Notes: a model not told the origin generated them from the letters alone. Positions 28,121-39,972 are shown, counted from the stretch's first letter. The stretch: DNA of 64,000 nt from Anoplopoma fimbria (GCF_027596085.1 NC_072451.1:1856877-1920876); one strand, 5' to 3'. Numbers and translations are program-made.

Positions 28121-28415
28121 GGGGCGGCTGTGGCGTAGTGGAGAGCAAGGTAGTTCTCTAATCAGAGGGTCGGTGGTTCGATACCCGGCTTCGGCAGTCG
28201 ATGTGTCCTTGGGCAAGACACTTAACCCCAAGTTGCTCCTGAAGGCTTGTCATCGGTGTGGACTGGATGATGAATGTTAGTTAGAGTCTGATGGTGGCAC
28301 CTTGATGGTAGCCTGTCATCAGTGTGTGAATGGGTGAATGATATGTAACATACTACTGACTGTAAGTCGCTTTGGAGAAAAGCGTCTGCTAAATGACTGT
28401 AATGTAATGTAATTT
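28121..28415 (+). repeat. Near-complete tRNA-derived SINE
   Basis: The head carries an A-box-like TGGCGTAGTGG (28131-28141) and a B-box-like GGTTCGATACC (28173-28183), the split RNA polymerase III promoter of a tRNA-type gene. The body has GTCCTTGGGCAAGACACTTA, and the 3' part has GTCGCTTTGGAGAAAAGCGT and CTGCTAAATGA followed by (TAATG)n. That tail is widespread among fish SINEs and their partner LINEs. It presumably allowed LINE-driven retrotransposition. AATTT on both sides may be a very short target-site duplication. It encodes no protein. It is the best-preserved mobile element in the window. Confidence 0.9.
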
Positions 28416-30894
28416 ACGTACATGATCTCATACAAGTCTCTTCAGAAGTTGACTTCAGTGTTGAACAATGGGGAGACCCAACCTGTCGCCTCAGGTTTCA
28501 TTAACCGAGTGCATAACATTTCTTGGTTTCTATAGCAACGTCACCTCACCTCGGTATTTTACTGCAGGGTATCTCTATTCATCTTGTTCAAGGACTGACA
28601 GTTGTCGATATTGTTTTTCTGTGACACACATAACAGAGCTACTCTGCTTGAATCTCTTTTTTTAACCAACATTTTTTACATTCTCATTTTAAATACCTGT
28701 GAGATTGATGTGCCTACACATAAAACAGCGGTACAGATTGATTGATGACTGAGCGTTTGACTGACTCATTGATTGACAGGATGGTAATCATTACGTTTAC
28801 AAATTGATTTTGTCACTCACTGGCAGATATTTTACGTTTAAGATAATCTATCAACACCTACGGTCGAGCTTTACCAGAGTGACTCAACATGAATAAACTT
28901 GAATTCCCATCAAACACAAAAATATCAAGCAGAGGTTGCTGAGTGGCTGTCTAGCACATTTTACACAATGACTGTACCTCACAATATGTCATGTATTATG
29001 AATCCCAGTTTATGATTCTGACACTTTGAGTAAAAAGCAATAACTGTTAATATTAAAAAACATGAATTTTAACATTTTTAAACCCACATGACAAAACAAC
29101 GGCTACGACATTCATTTCCAACAAGAGCTGCAAGTGTTGCAATTGAAGAAGCTATTACTGTCTCTGCCTGTAGATGTCAAATTCCTTATAGCTAATCTGC
29201 AGGTCTAAAATGCTCCTGGCGTTGTTTTTGTTTCCTGTAGGTGGCGCTGGTTGTTCTGAACCTGCTTGTGCACGCTGCTCTGCAGATGGATTATACTGTC
29301 TGGTTTGCAGTTGCTTCATATTTAACTCAAAAAACTGAAGTAAAAGATGTGATGTGTGTGCATGTGAAAGCAATTTTTTGGTGGACTTATTATTCTTCAC
29401 AAACCGTTACAAGAGGTGTGCATGTACCGGCATAAATTCTACCAATCTGTCATCTGCACTCCCACATTGTACCTTCACTGATGTGTGCCGGTGTTTGAGT
29501 CTGCATCTTCGGGTTTGAACTTTCTTCCCTAATGCAGGGAATATGTGGAACTAGAATTGCTAGCTCAGCATAGCAGGCCTCTGTGCTCTTTATTGTTGGC
29601 AGGAGTAACATTATGGAACACACCGTGCAGCAGGGAGACACTTGAACTGCGTGTAACTCAACTCGGCTCCCCGAGGACGTCGCACTGCCTCCTGTTTCAT
29701 ATGAGCTCAAATTTGAAAAAAAAAATTGCCTGCTCAAAGATCTGTGAGTGTGCGTGCACAGGTGCAGCCACACAATGTGTGTGATTGTGCTTGCATATTT
29801 TTCAAGGTCACGATTGCTAGGTAACCATTTCATAAAGGTAAAAACCTGAAAAAAATGGCAGAAATATCTGTCATGTATAGAATTAGTTTTAAAAGAAAGG
29901 CATGGCAAAAAAAATAACACGATCAATGTTCTTCTCTGTATGTGTGCATTCATGCTTTTGATCATGTGTGTATGTAGCTTTAAATCAGTGTAAAGTACAG
30001 CAAAAATCAGTTAAATTCAAAGCCTAGGCGATTGTTTCATCCTAGCAGAACCTTTAAATATTTTTATTTTAATAATAGAAAATGTGAATTATTTCATCAG
30101 CATCTGTGTCCAAATCCAAAAGCTGAAACTTCCATATAGGCTTTGCATGTGGCCCACAAAGGTGAGAACTCCAGGACCTGAGAGATTAGCTAAACCTCCT
30201 TCCCAGACGAGACGGTCCAGCCTCACAGACACCAACACTAATGATGCGTTCCTTCACTCCTCATCAACTCTTAAAGCCCAAACTCTTCTAAATGTATCCG
30301 CTGGAAGGTGCCAACAGAACAGCCAATTAACAGTGATAAACAGCTACATACCAGACCAAAGTACACAGCCAGTGTTGTGACATGCTTCTTTGACATCCTG
30401 TGCTTGCTTTTTGAATATGTTTTATCAAGTTTGTCAGTAATCAGCAACCGCCTGAATGCAAATACTTGTATTATATATAAATACTTAAATATGTATTATA
30501 TATTATGGTCTTAAAGGGTTGGCACCTGAAAGCTGCATTAAACGACTGACTCCATGGTGCACAATGGATTATGTTATATTGGGGCTGCGGAAGATTGGAT
30601 ACTGGTCCTGACTTGCATTTGGATTTTGAAAAGCCTTTTGCAATCTGAAAGGTGTTATGACACACTTGTTCTAAAAAAGAACAGCCTGAATTGCAATGCA
30701 ACTACTCTATGGAGGTAGATTAAAACAGTTGTTTTTTTTATTTTTATTAAACAACCTTGTTTCTAAAGGATTTTTTTTTTAATTGTACGTTTCTACAAAC
30801 GAGTTTAGTTGAAATTCTGAAACAAAAATGTGTTTCAGAAAATATATCATATCAGCCATGTATCATGTGTGCAGAAAGGCAGAATGCCATGTGT
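28416..30894. other. Unassigned non-coding sequence
   Basis: About 2.5 kb. The 171-codon minus frame at 29450-29965 is the longest frame outside simple repeats, but it has no recognised domain and no splice context. I see no repeat family. Confidence 0.4.
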
Positions 30895-31034
30895 TTTGTG
30901 AAAGGATTGGTTCGGTTTAGGCAACAAAACTACTTAAGGATACTAAAAAGGTCACGGTTCAAAACGCAATAATGTAACAATGTGACATAACAGCGTCACG
31001 TAACAATGTAACATAACGTAAGTTAATAATGTAA
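30895..31034 (-). repeat. R1-related fragment and degenerate start of the minisatellite (orientation A)
   Basis: GGTTTAGGCAACAAAACTAC near 30915 is the R1 phrase in the reverse orientation (compare 51838 and 54553). From about 30968 the sequence becomes TAACA/TAACG-rich with the same vocabulary as the array that follows (GTCACGTAACAATGTAACA), but with no fixed period. It looks like the ancestral R1 interior from which the 13-bp unit was amplified. Confidence 0.55.
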
Positions 31035-31697
31035 CAGCGTAATGTAACAGCGTAATGTATCAGCGTAACATAACAGCGCAACATAACAGCGCAACGTAAC
31101 AGCGTAACGTAACAGCGTAACGTAACAGCGTAACGTAACAGCGTAACATAACAGCGTAACATAACAGCGTAACATAACAGCGTAACATAACAGCGTAACG
31201 TAACAGCGTAACGTAACAGCGTAATGTAACAGCGTAATGTAACAGCGTAATGTAACAGCGTAACATAACAGCGTAATGTAACAGCGTAATGTAACAGCGT
31301 AACATAACAGCGTAATGTAACAGCGTAACATAACAGCGTAATGTAACAGCGTAATGTAACAGCGTAATGTAACAGCGTAACGTAACAGCGTAATGTAACA
31401 GCGTAATGTAACAGCGCAGCATAACAGCGTAATGTAACAGCGTAACGTAACAGCGTAATGTAACAGCGTAACATAACAGCGTAATGTAACAGCGTAATGT
31501 AACAGCGCAACATAACAGCGTAATGTAACAGCGCAACATAACAGCGTAATGTAACAGCGTAATGTAACAGCGTAACGTAACAGCGTAACGTAACAGCGTA
31601 ACGTAACAGCGTAACGTAACAGCGTAATGTAACAGCGTAACGTAACAGCGTAACGTAACAGCGTAACGTAACAGCGTAGCGTAACAGCGTAACGTAA
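31035..31697. repeat. 13-bp minisatellite, 51 in-phase copies
   Basis: The unit is CAGCGTAACGTAA. By hand I count 51 consecutive units with no insertion or deletion (663 bp, exactly 51 x 13). The first CpG (in CAGCG) is present in all 51. The second position is CG in 17 units, TG in 21 and CA in 13. Variant units are grouped: CG in units 5-8, CA in 9-12, mixed TG and CA in 15-41, and nearly all CG in 42-51. The reverse complement has no stop codon in any frame, so all three minus frames stay open for 184-226 codons and give a 13-residue peptide repeat. This is not evidence for a gene. Confidence 0.97.
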
Positions 31698-34599
31698 AAC
31701 CATAACGGACCAACTTTATTATCTTTGGTTGACTACTGACTTTTGGTCAGTGCCACTCGCCATCTGCTACTGTCAAACCGGTAGTTTGTAGAAAAGTACA
31801 ATGACAACATTGAAGAAGGAGCAGCCAGATTTAAGTACATCCCTAATTTAAGGTTACGGGACACATGAAAAAAGAAATAATTATATTTTCTTTAGCCATG
31901 TGGGAAAGAGAAAGCCAATAGAGGCTTGACTGAGATCACACAAAGATTCCCGCTGTGTCAGGATGATGTCACTCCACTCAACAACATACTTGCATTGCTG
32001 ATTAAGATCAGAAAGTCGACTTATCTCGCTCCCTCTGGCAGATTTTCTTTTTGTTTTGTTTTCACAAAAGATAAGACTTTGAGATGCATCGCTGGATGAG
32101 ATCAATAATTAAGATGTTCAAGTTTAGCTCTGACAGAAGTCCAGGCAGCTCCAAAGACGTCTTCATTTAAATGAGTCCCTTGTTGTTAGAGTGAGATTAG
32201 GCAATTCTAACATGCATAGACCAGATCTGGCATCTTAATCCTCTATGTTAGATGAATATCTATGGCAGTGTGTGTCTGCATGTATCTGCATATGACTGGT
32301 TATGTCTGTGCGAGTTGGGGTGTATTTTGCATGTGTGCTTGAAGGCTATTATTACATTGATATTGTGTTTTTGAAGACAGATACCGATTTCATTCATGTT
32401 TAAGGAGACCGCTATCAACATTTTTGACAGTACTAACAACAATCTTTTCATTTGATCCTTTTATTTTTTTTAAAAGCACATTATTCAGTGGTTATTGCAG
32501 ATTCTGAAGGGGAAGACAAGCCTCTCTCTAAAAACATCATAGGACACCATAACTCTCTGACCAGCACTAGATCTTTACATGAAAAGAAAAATGAATAAAT
32601 ACATTTTAAAAGCGGTTAACCAATTGAATAAATACTGACTGTAAGTTTAAAAGACTGCTTTTTACCTCCATCACACCAGCAGTGAGTTGCACTGGCTGAT
32701 ATCTGATCCTTGATATTTGATGAAACAGAATCCAGTAGCTCACTTGAATGCTCTTTAAATGCTTCCCATCTCTTCCATCAGTTTTTAAGAACTCATTGGA
32801 ATTCAACCCTTTTTTTCCCACAGTCCATTGGTTCAAAACTACAACAACACATACAGCCACTGAACAGAAACATTACTGCTGCTCCTTGGAGACAAATGCC
32901 AAAAAAAAATGCCATAAGCAGTAAAAAAAGAAAGAAAGAAAGAGAGAAATTGGAGTATTCTCCAGAGCTGAAGCAGCTCGCAGACACTGATAAATGCTTA
33001 GTACATTGTAGGCTTCTAAATATAGCTTCAGATCAATGCAATCAGGAACAATCTCTCCGTTACAACGAGCAGGTCGGCTACTGGAGGCAGATATCCGAGG
33101 CTGTCAGGTAAATATAGTCTGTAACAGGAACTAACGCTGTGTTTCTGGGGACACACGGCCAGACAGTTTGGCAGTATTGCTTATATAATAACGCTCATGC
33201 CAATAAAGGATATTGAATCGGGTAAAAGACAGAGAGAGAGAGATTGAGTGGGACATGTGTAGAAGATGAAAGATGTGGAGAAGGAAGGTAACAACTCTAC
33301 AAATACAGTTTTTATTTAGCACTCATTTAAACGCTGAATTTACTGACTGCATGCCTGCAAATTGTGTGTGGAAATATGTGCATACATACATCAGTGGCAT
33401 ATACCCGATGAGCTAAATTACTGGTGTTGATTATGTGTGTGATATTACCATTCGGTTTGAATGTGTATAGAATACAGCATCATTGGTGCGTGTTCATAAT
33501 TAGGCCTGGGAAACCAGAAGTCAACATCTGAAGTATAAACTGTATGTCAAGTGCATACATGAAAAGTGGCTACACCAATGATAAGTACCAAACATTTTTC
33601 AAAAATCATATTCACACAAATACATGATCATACTAATTATACATTTATAGATATATTTTTGGAAAGACTTTTTGAAGGCACCAAAATGAAATAAAAAGAT
33701 GAACAAAAACACAATATATCATATTTGTCTCATGTCGATAGGTTTGCTATATAAAAATAATGCTTATAATCTTACTATTGGAAAGGGTTTCTGGCTAAAT
33801 CTGCAGCACTAGAGAGCTTTTAGCCTCTTTTAGCTCTTTTTTTTACAGCATGTTTACTACATATAACATGCATGCTGTATATAGCAAAAGAAAATGATAA
33901 AATACCTCTGATTAACCCATTGTACACTACCTGCCCAGCACCAAAGGAGACAGACAAAGTTACAGCCAGGCGACACTGAAGAAATACATAATCATCCTCC
34001 TGCCCGAAGACCCTAGTGGCCAATAAAAAACACTAATGGTGATGATATATAAATATCCAATACAAACTAAAGTAGCCTATTGTTGAATCCATTGTGCTAT
34101 CTTAAAGAGAGTCACCATCAACCAGCGCATTAATGTATAAAGCAATCATCATTACTTCTCTTAAGATCATATATGTATTTCCTTTGTGTACCACCAATTA
34201 ATTCTCTACTACAAGGAGATTCAGATATGGAATACATTTTTAACTCCTTGTATTCAAGAAAAAACCCACTTCTTTGAATATAACTTCCATCACAAGAAAT
34301 GTCTTACATTTATCACTATCAGCATCAGATTTATCGCAAAGGTTTACACAAACAAGGAATTGGTTTGACATACAAATACAAAAATTTGAAATTTAAATTA
34401 AAGATAAAGATAAAAAATAAGTATTGCAAAGTTTCAGACACATAAATGTGGAATAAAACAAAATATATCGATATAAATAAATCAGAATTTAAAATGGATT
34501 ATTTGTGCAGCTGTTAGAAGTACGACCAGATATTTATGAATTCCCATCAGTGTTTTGGATTTTAGTTTAAATATGACAAGGGTCAGTATCGACTCATTG
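31698..34599. other. Unassigned non-coding sequence
   Basis: About 2.9 kb. An (AAAG)n-like run lies at about 32923-32948 and a GA run at about 33230-33243. 31710-31770 (AACCATAACGGACC, TTTTGGTCAGTGCC) may be the far side of the R1-related element holding the minisatellite. No exon is visible. Confidence 0.4.
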
Positions 34600-35080
34600 A
34601 CGGCCTCTGACTGCTAACATTAGCTCATTTTGCGCTCAGGTGACCTTCTCTCTACAGTCTGATGATCAGGTGATCACATCTTCCGGGCCGCAGCGATGGC
34701 GCTCACGGCGTTATTGTTTCACAGCGACGGCGGGCTGTAGCTGCTTCGCCTAATGGACAAAAGGAGAGGAGAAAAGAGAGGAAAAGAAGGGAGAGGAGTG
34801 TAGGATAATGAAAACCTCATTGTATGGGAGGAGATCCTGATCTAATCACTGAGGAAATGAGGCCTGTGAATGCCCAGTCGCTTGGACTCATTTACACATC
34901 TCCATTAATGCTGCTCACCCATCGATTAGCCGCCGAGGAGTTCAGGAGAAGAAGAAGAAGAGGGAGACGAGTGAACGCTTTACTGGTCTGGACTCTCAAC
35001 TTCTGCTCTGATTTTAGGAAACAATACAAGGGGTTAATGTCCAGATTACTTCACAATGACGATAATTAACGAGAGCTACT
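34600..35080. promoter_or_regulatory. Candidate conserved non-coding block, GC-richer
   Basis: 34670-34755 is CpG-rich (CCGGGCCGCAGCGATGGCGC near 34684), followed by a purine-rich run and then a balanced block with CCATTAATGCTGC near 34901 and CATCGATTAGCCGCC near 34919. The short plus-strand frame (34824-35069) does not resemble a known protein. Confidence 0.25.
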
Positions 35081-35559
35081 TTAAGAAAGATACTTAACTA
35101 AAAATTAGAAATAGTTGGTTGAATTTATTCCTTTTCAGTACATTCTATATGGTTGATCTGCCTCGTTAATAATCTGGTTACATTTAGGCAACTAAAACGA
35201 CTTGGTAAAGATGTGAACATATGGTCTTCAAAATCTGAAGGAAATCTCAAATGTTGAAATCACACAATCAATATGATCAGCCATCTATCTTGACTTCCTC
35301 CCTGGAGGTCAATTCATCTAAATGTTAAGTTAGTTTTCGCTGTATATATTTAGGCAAAATTTGCAAACACTCGCTTTGCCAATTGAACACACAGCCGTAA
35401 AATCTTCTTTCCTTCAGGCCCCTTTTCTGTTATTTTACTCTTGTTCTTTGACATTCATAAAGGGGGGTATTACAACTTAAGCAAACATGTCATTTTTCTT
35501 TTTTTTTGCTAGAAAAAGTGTGATGCCAAAACCAGCTAAAGTCGGCAGTAAAAAAATAT
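35081..35559. other. Unassigned AT-rich sequence with a small R1-like piece
   Basis: 35180-35210 reads TTTAGGCAACTAAAACGACT, matching the reverse-orientation R1 phrase for about 25 bp. No other element is seen. Confidence 0.35.
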
Positions 35560-35599
35560 CTGCAAACCACAACTGCCTTGAATGTTGACATAGTAAATC

Positions 35600-36019
35600 G
35601 TGCAATTCTTTTGACGAAATGAAAAGCTGCTAATTGTTAAAATATAGTATATGTGGAAAACGTTGGATCTTAACAAAGCCCAGTTGGCAGGAAAACCTGT
35701 TTGCATTGGATATTTCCGCAAACCACAGATATGTTGAATGTCTACGTTTCTGCATTCAGTCAGAGCAAGTGACATAGAAAGACCTCTTAGGGCGGTGGAT
35801 ATTTATTTACAGTACTATAGTTAAGTTGTTGCAGTTATTACCATGATGTTTCTGAACCATAACCATGTTGTTTTGTTGCCTAACCTTAGCAATCGTTTCC
35901 CAAAGTTAACCACGTGTGTTTTTGAAAACGTGATCCGGGGCTGATATAAAACTTATCCATAAAAAGTATTTAGCTTCAGAAATGTCGACATTCAACGTAT
36001 CCCTTGGTTTGTAGAAACA
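35600..36019 (+). mobile_element. Non-autonomous DNA-transposon-like element carrying R1 tail (copy 6)
   Basis: An inverted pair lies at 35711-35751 and 35977-36019. The left arm reads CCGCAAACCA-AGATA then GTTGAATGTC. The reverse complement of the right arm reads TACAAACCAAGGGATA then GTTGAATGTC. Between them are R1 phrases (TTGTTTTGTTGCCTAACC near 35869, GTTAACCACGTG near 35906). The region to the left (35600-35710: CTTTTGACGAAATGAAAAGC, TATATGTGGA) matches 38480-38580, so the unit is longer than the arms. No transposase is present. It is a MITE-like remnant. Confidence 0.65.
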
Positions 36020-38470
36020 TAAAAAGCCAACATTTGTCTCTGGTGACTGGCCACCTAACAACTTGCCTACAGTTTAAGACTTTTTCTGATGGTATAACAT
36101 CCCAGTTCTTGTGTTTAACATATACCTTTGTTAAACATATGTCTTTTCAACACGTCCCTTTGCAAACATATGTTGTTTGAATTAAAAACCAATGCTGCTG
36201 TTTTTTCAGGAAAGGAGTGGGCAAGGAAATGCAAACAGTCATTTTAAGTGCTTCAACAAATTACCAATTTTTCAGGTTCAGACAGGTCTCCTACCGAAGC
36301 TAATGTTTCCTTCCTTTTGACATGCTCTTTAAAACACACTGGAGAAACGTCACTGGCTGCCCTGAAACCTCTGACCCCTCAGGTGAATGCACACAGGGAC
36401 ACATAACTACTTAAACCAACTCACAGATCAAATGATAGGTGTAAAAAATCCATCACAAAGTAAATTATTAAGGTAAATGATACTTTATGAAATTAGTCAG
36501 ATGCTTTGCACTATTTAAGAATCATATCCGACTCTGTTTTTTTCTTTTTACATGGTCCATAATCAATTAAACAGCCATGTGTTTTTTGGTGTTTCACATG
36601 TAAGTCATTTTGTGCAGCGACTATTTCAAAAATGTAGTAATGATGTAGTTCAGAAAAATGTTAAAAAGTTATTCCACATTTAGTAGTAACAGTTTCTCTT
36701 TAGAGCAAGCATGCATTCGGTTTTTGAAGAAGCATTCATTTATTTCCAAATGGTAAATATCTCATTTTGGAGTGAATACATTCATATCTAGCTTGCTGCA
36801 ATAATTAATGTGTGATTAAAATATGGGCAGCAATTACTTTCCTGAGAATCTGTTTTAAATAAATTGATATGTTGATTCTCCGGAGCAATGCTGCAGACTT
36901 CAGGACATGGAGAGGAAACACAACTCTATAAAAATATATTCCGTTATGTTCTGTGGATAAAGAGTTTACTGTGTGCTAAGGCTGCCAACAAACCATATAT
37001 TCATATTCTGAATGTAAGTGATCTGGACTGAAGTCTGTTTTCGGTTTTCCATATCATTGGGGAAATCAGTGTTTCCCATACGTTTGCATTTATTAAGGTT
37101 CATATGATCCAATCAGAGCTCATAACTAAAAGATATGGCCTCGGAATTATTGGTAACAAGAAGGAGTTTCAGATTTTAAATGACACATTTTGAATAAAAC
37201 GTTCTTGATGAAATCTCACAATTTTAAGCTTCGTTTTGGCTGCTTTTTTTCAGCATGATTTCAATCCCAACGGCGGGTTTTGGGGTTCAGAGGTGATCTT
37301 TTTTGGGGGGCGAATTTGAAAGTGACAGGATGTATTGGTGTCTACAGAACTGGGGTTAACACCCATTGACAAGTGAGATGCTCATGGCTACTTGTTTACT
37401 TACATCCCCAATCTTCAAGTCTGCACTTGACCAGGTCAAGATGAACTGAACTCTGACTTAAGTTACCTCCTCTGGTGCAGGAATCAGGTGCCGTTGCCCT
37501 CACTTCATTTTGTAACCTGGGACTGCAGGCTAATACATGTCAACATCTGTCATCCAATACCCCTAAAATATTTCAAATGATGGTCATCTCCTGCAGCTGG
37601 ATTGGATTACATTCTCACATTTAATGAACCGCACCTCAGTTCATGCCAGTTTCCTCTCACATGAACCGAGACTTTGCACATTTCGGGTGTCAGGGTGACG
37701 TTGATTGGTGAGCTGAGCTTTAGGAGGGAAACGCTTCTGGTTGTAACAAGCAACTACAAGGCTCAGGTTCTGCTGTTCCCGCCTACAAGCCGGCGCTCAG
37801 CCACACCCCATGCTTATCACACATTCTGAAACGCATGATCCCAACCTTTTTCTGTCGAGGCAAAATCTTGCACGACACAGCGAGAATTATCTCGGAGCGG
37901 AGTCTCATCTCCCACATGTGAGACCTTTGAGATAGCTCTATCCTCTTATACTTATCCTTTACATGCACACACACATGCACTAACACACACACAGTTTTAC
38001 ACAACGTGTAACACACAAGGAGGAGAATTCTGATTAGGCTGCATCCAAAGCTGCCACCCACGGGACCCGAGGGAGATATGAATTTGAAAAGACAGTGTAG
38101 TGCCGATATGAAGCGCCTGCATCGCTGGGCAACAGGGACCCCTGTTAAGACCTGCTACCCCGAGTCCTGTCAGGGGAGAGAGAAAAAGTAAGAAGGGGGT
38201 GGGGGGGGTTCTGCAAGCTGAACATGCAGCAAACCCAGATCTCTCATTAAAGAGGCTCTGCAGCTTTCACACACACTCCTGGCCAAGAAAATACTCACAC
38301 ATAGTAGCAGAGTAGAGATTCACCTTTATCTACAAATACACTTCAATTCAACTTACAGGGTTAAATATACGTAATCTGTATGAATCCATTTATTTTTTTC
38401 TTGTACCTGCTCTTAGATTGAAATGTATGTTTGTGTAGATGATAAGCATTTTGACGAACAAAGACATTTG
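36020..38470. other. Unassigned non-coding sequence
   Basis: About 2.4 kb. 37780-38060 is a balanced block with a 92-codon minus frame of no recognised content. A G-rich run lies near 38196-38210. No repeat family is seen. Confidence 0.4.
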
Positions 38471-38914
38471 AGATAATTCTTTTGACTGATGAAAAGCTGC
38501 TATTTGTTGAGGTGAAATACGTTATATGTGGAGTGCAGTCGGGTCTTGACACAGTCGCCTGGAAAACGAAGGGCATTGTACATTTCTGCAAACAAAGGAT
38601 ACGTTGATTGTCAATGTTTTTCCATTCAGTCAAGGGACGCAGTACAAATAGCGATGCTTATTGAAAGTTACGTGATACAATTCTGAGTATAACAAGTGAG
38701 AAAGTCCTTTCACCCAGGAGATCACTCCTCGTGTCCCATGTGAAAGCAAAAGTGAACATTAAATCGTTACATAACGCTGCTACGTGTCAGAAAGTCCGCA
38801 GAGGACGGTTGTTACTAATTTATTTACGAAGCTGATGTGAAAAATATTCATGAAATTAGCTTTTTTTTCCAGAAACGTTGACATTTGACGCATCCCCTTG
38901 GTTTGAAGAAACAT
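38471..38914 (+). mobile_element. Non-autonomous DNA-transposon-like element carrying R1 core (copy 7)
   Basis: The inverted pair lies at 38581-38621 and 38870-38914. The left arm reads TTTCTGCAAACAAAGGATAC. The reverse complement of the right arm reads TTTCTTCAAACCAAGGGGAT, and both continue into TGTCAA-GTTT. Inside is the R1 core CTTTCACCCAGGAGATCACT at 38707, then CGTGTCCCATGTGAAAGC. Its left flank and arms match copy 6, and the two are about 2.9 kb apart in the same orientation. It has the R1 core that copy 6 lacks and lacks the TTGTTGCCTAACC part that copy 6 keeps, so the two are complementary deletions of a longer element. Confidence 0.7.
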
Positions 38915-39607
38915 ACGATTTATGGCAACTGGGTTGACTTAAGGTTTTTTACCAAAAAGTGTGAGCTCTGAAAGTTTGTTTGGATGCTGGTGAATATAGA
39001 TGAAAAGACGAAAACAATGAATTTGCTTCTGGCTGTTTTGAAAACACATGTGCCCGTGGGATTCTGGGTTGTGCTCTTTATATATTCTATGAAAACAGTT
39101 GCCCAAAGCGTACAATCTGTGTGCATGTAACAGGAAATTTACATACGTGTTTTGTTCTAGACTAAACAGTACAAGAGAGTTAAAATTAACTGATTATTTG
39201 ATTATTTATGTAGCGATTAATGCGACTGATAAATATTCAAGTGATTGGGTGCATTCTTAATCACTGGTCTCTTAAAGGGGAAGGGAAGCATAAATCGGCA
39301 TTGTTTTTAAATGAGATCTTTTTTATTGATTGATGTAATTATCATTCGGTTCATTGCTTTAGCACCTTTCTTTTCCATCTCTACATCCCCGCTTTTGGTA
39401 CCTTTTGACAGTTGTGCACACTGAAATATTCATGCATCAAAAGTTCATAATGAACAGAATTGAGAAACAATCTGTTCAGAAAACAGGGAAGCTATTGGAG
39501 ACACTGCAAGAAAATCCTGGTGGGGCCCGAAAAATAGAAAAATATTTCAGAGCCGCTCCTAGGGATGATTGGCTTCATATGTTATCCTGTCATTCCGTGA
39601 GCTGTTA
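38915..39607. other. Unassigned non-coding sequence
   Basis: Nothing recognisable before the purine tract. Confidence 0.4.
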
Positions 39608-39972
39608 TGAGAGGATGGAGTGGGTGAGGAAGGGAGGAGAGAGGATGAAGAGAGAGAGGGGGGGGGGGGGCTGGGGGAGAAAGGAATTAAGGCGAGGGAT
39701 GAGAAGGAAAGAGGAGAGGAGAGTGGAAGAAGAGGTATGAAGAAAAAGGAGGAGGGAAAGAGTGCAGAAGGGAGGAGAGATGAGTAATAATCGGGGAAAT
39801 AAAGAAGTGGGAATAGAGGAGGAAGGAGAGAGAGGATGGAAGAATTAAGAGGGGATGAAAGGTAATGTGAGAAGGTGATATAAAGGAAGTGTTGTTAAAT
39901 GGAAAACAAAATGAAAGAGAAGAAGAAAGCCCAAGTAGAGAAGCGTGGAGAGCGAAAGAGAGAGAAGACGGG
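39608..39972. repeat. 365-bp polypurine tract
   Basis: By hand count the plus strand is roughly 85-90% purine over about 365 bp, built from GGA, GAA, GAG words without a fixed period, with a run of 13 G at 39658-39670. Long strand-asymmetric purine tracts can form triplex (H-DNA) or G-quadruplex structures. The resulting Arg/Glu/Lys/Gly-rich plus frame (39405-39740) is a composition artefact. Confidence 0.9.

Noticed and set aside
28121..28200. Functional tRNA gene
   Set aside because: A- and B-box-like words are present, but they are the head of a SINE. The body and tail continue without an acceptor-stem closure.
29450..29965. 171-codon minus-strand frame
   Set aside because: It has no recognisable domain, no conserved-looking block and no splice signals that I could tie to another exon. 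A frame of this length can arise by chance in 64 kb on two strands.
31035..31697. CRISPR-like array
   Set aside because: The units are contiguous with no unique spacers, and the context is a vertebrate genome.
30959..31713. Three overlapping minus-strand frames of 184-226 codons with a 13-residue peptide repeat
   Set aside because: The 13-bp unit contains no stop codon in any reverse frame, so all three frames are open at once. The peptide repeat is a consequence of the DNA repeat.
39405..39740. Arg/Glu/Lys/Gly-rich 111-codon frame
   Set aside because: It follows from the polypurine composition.
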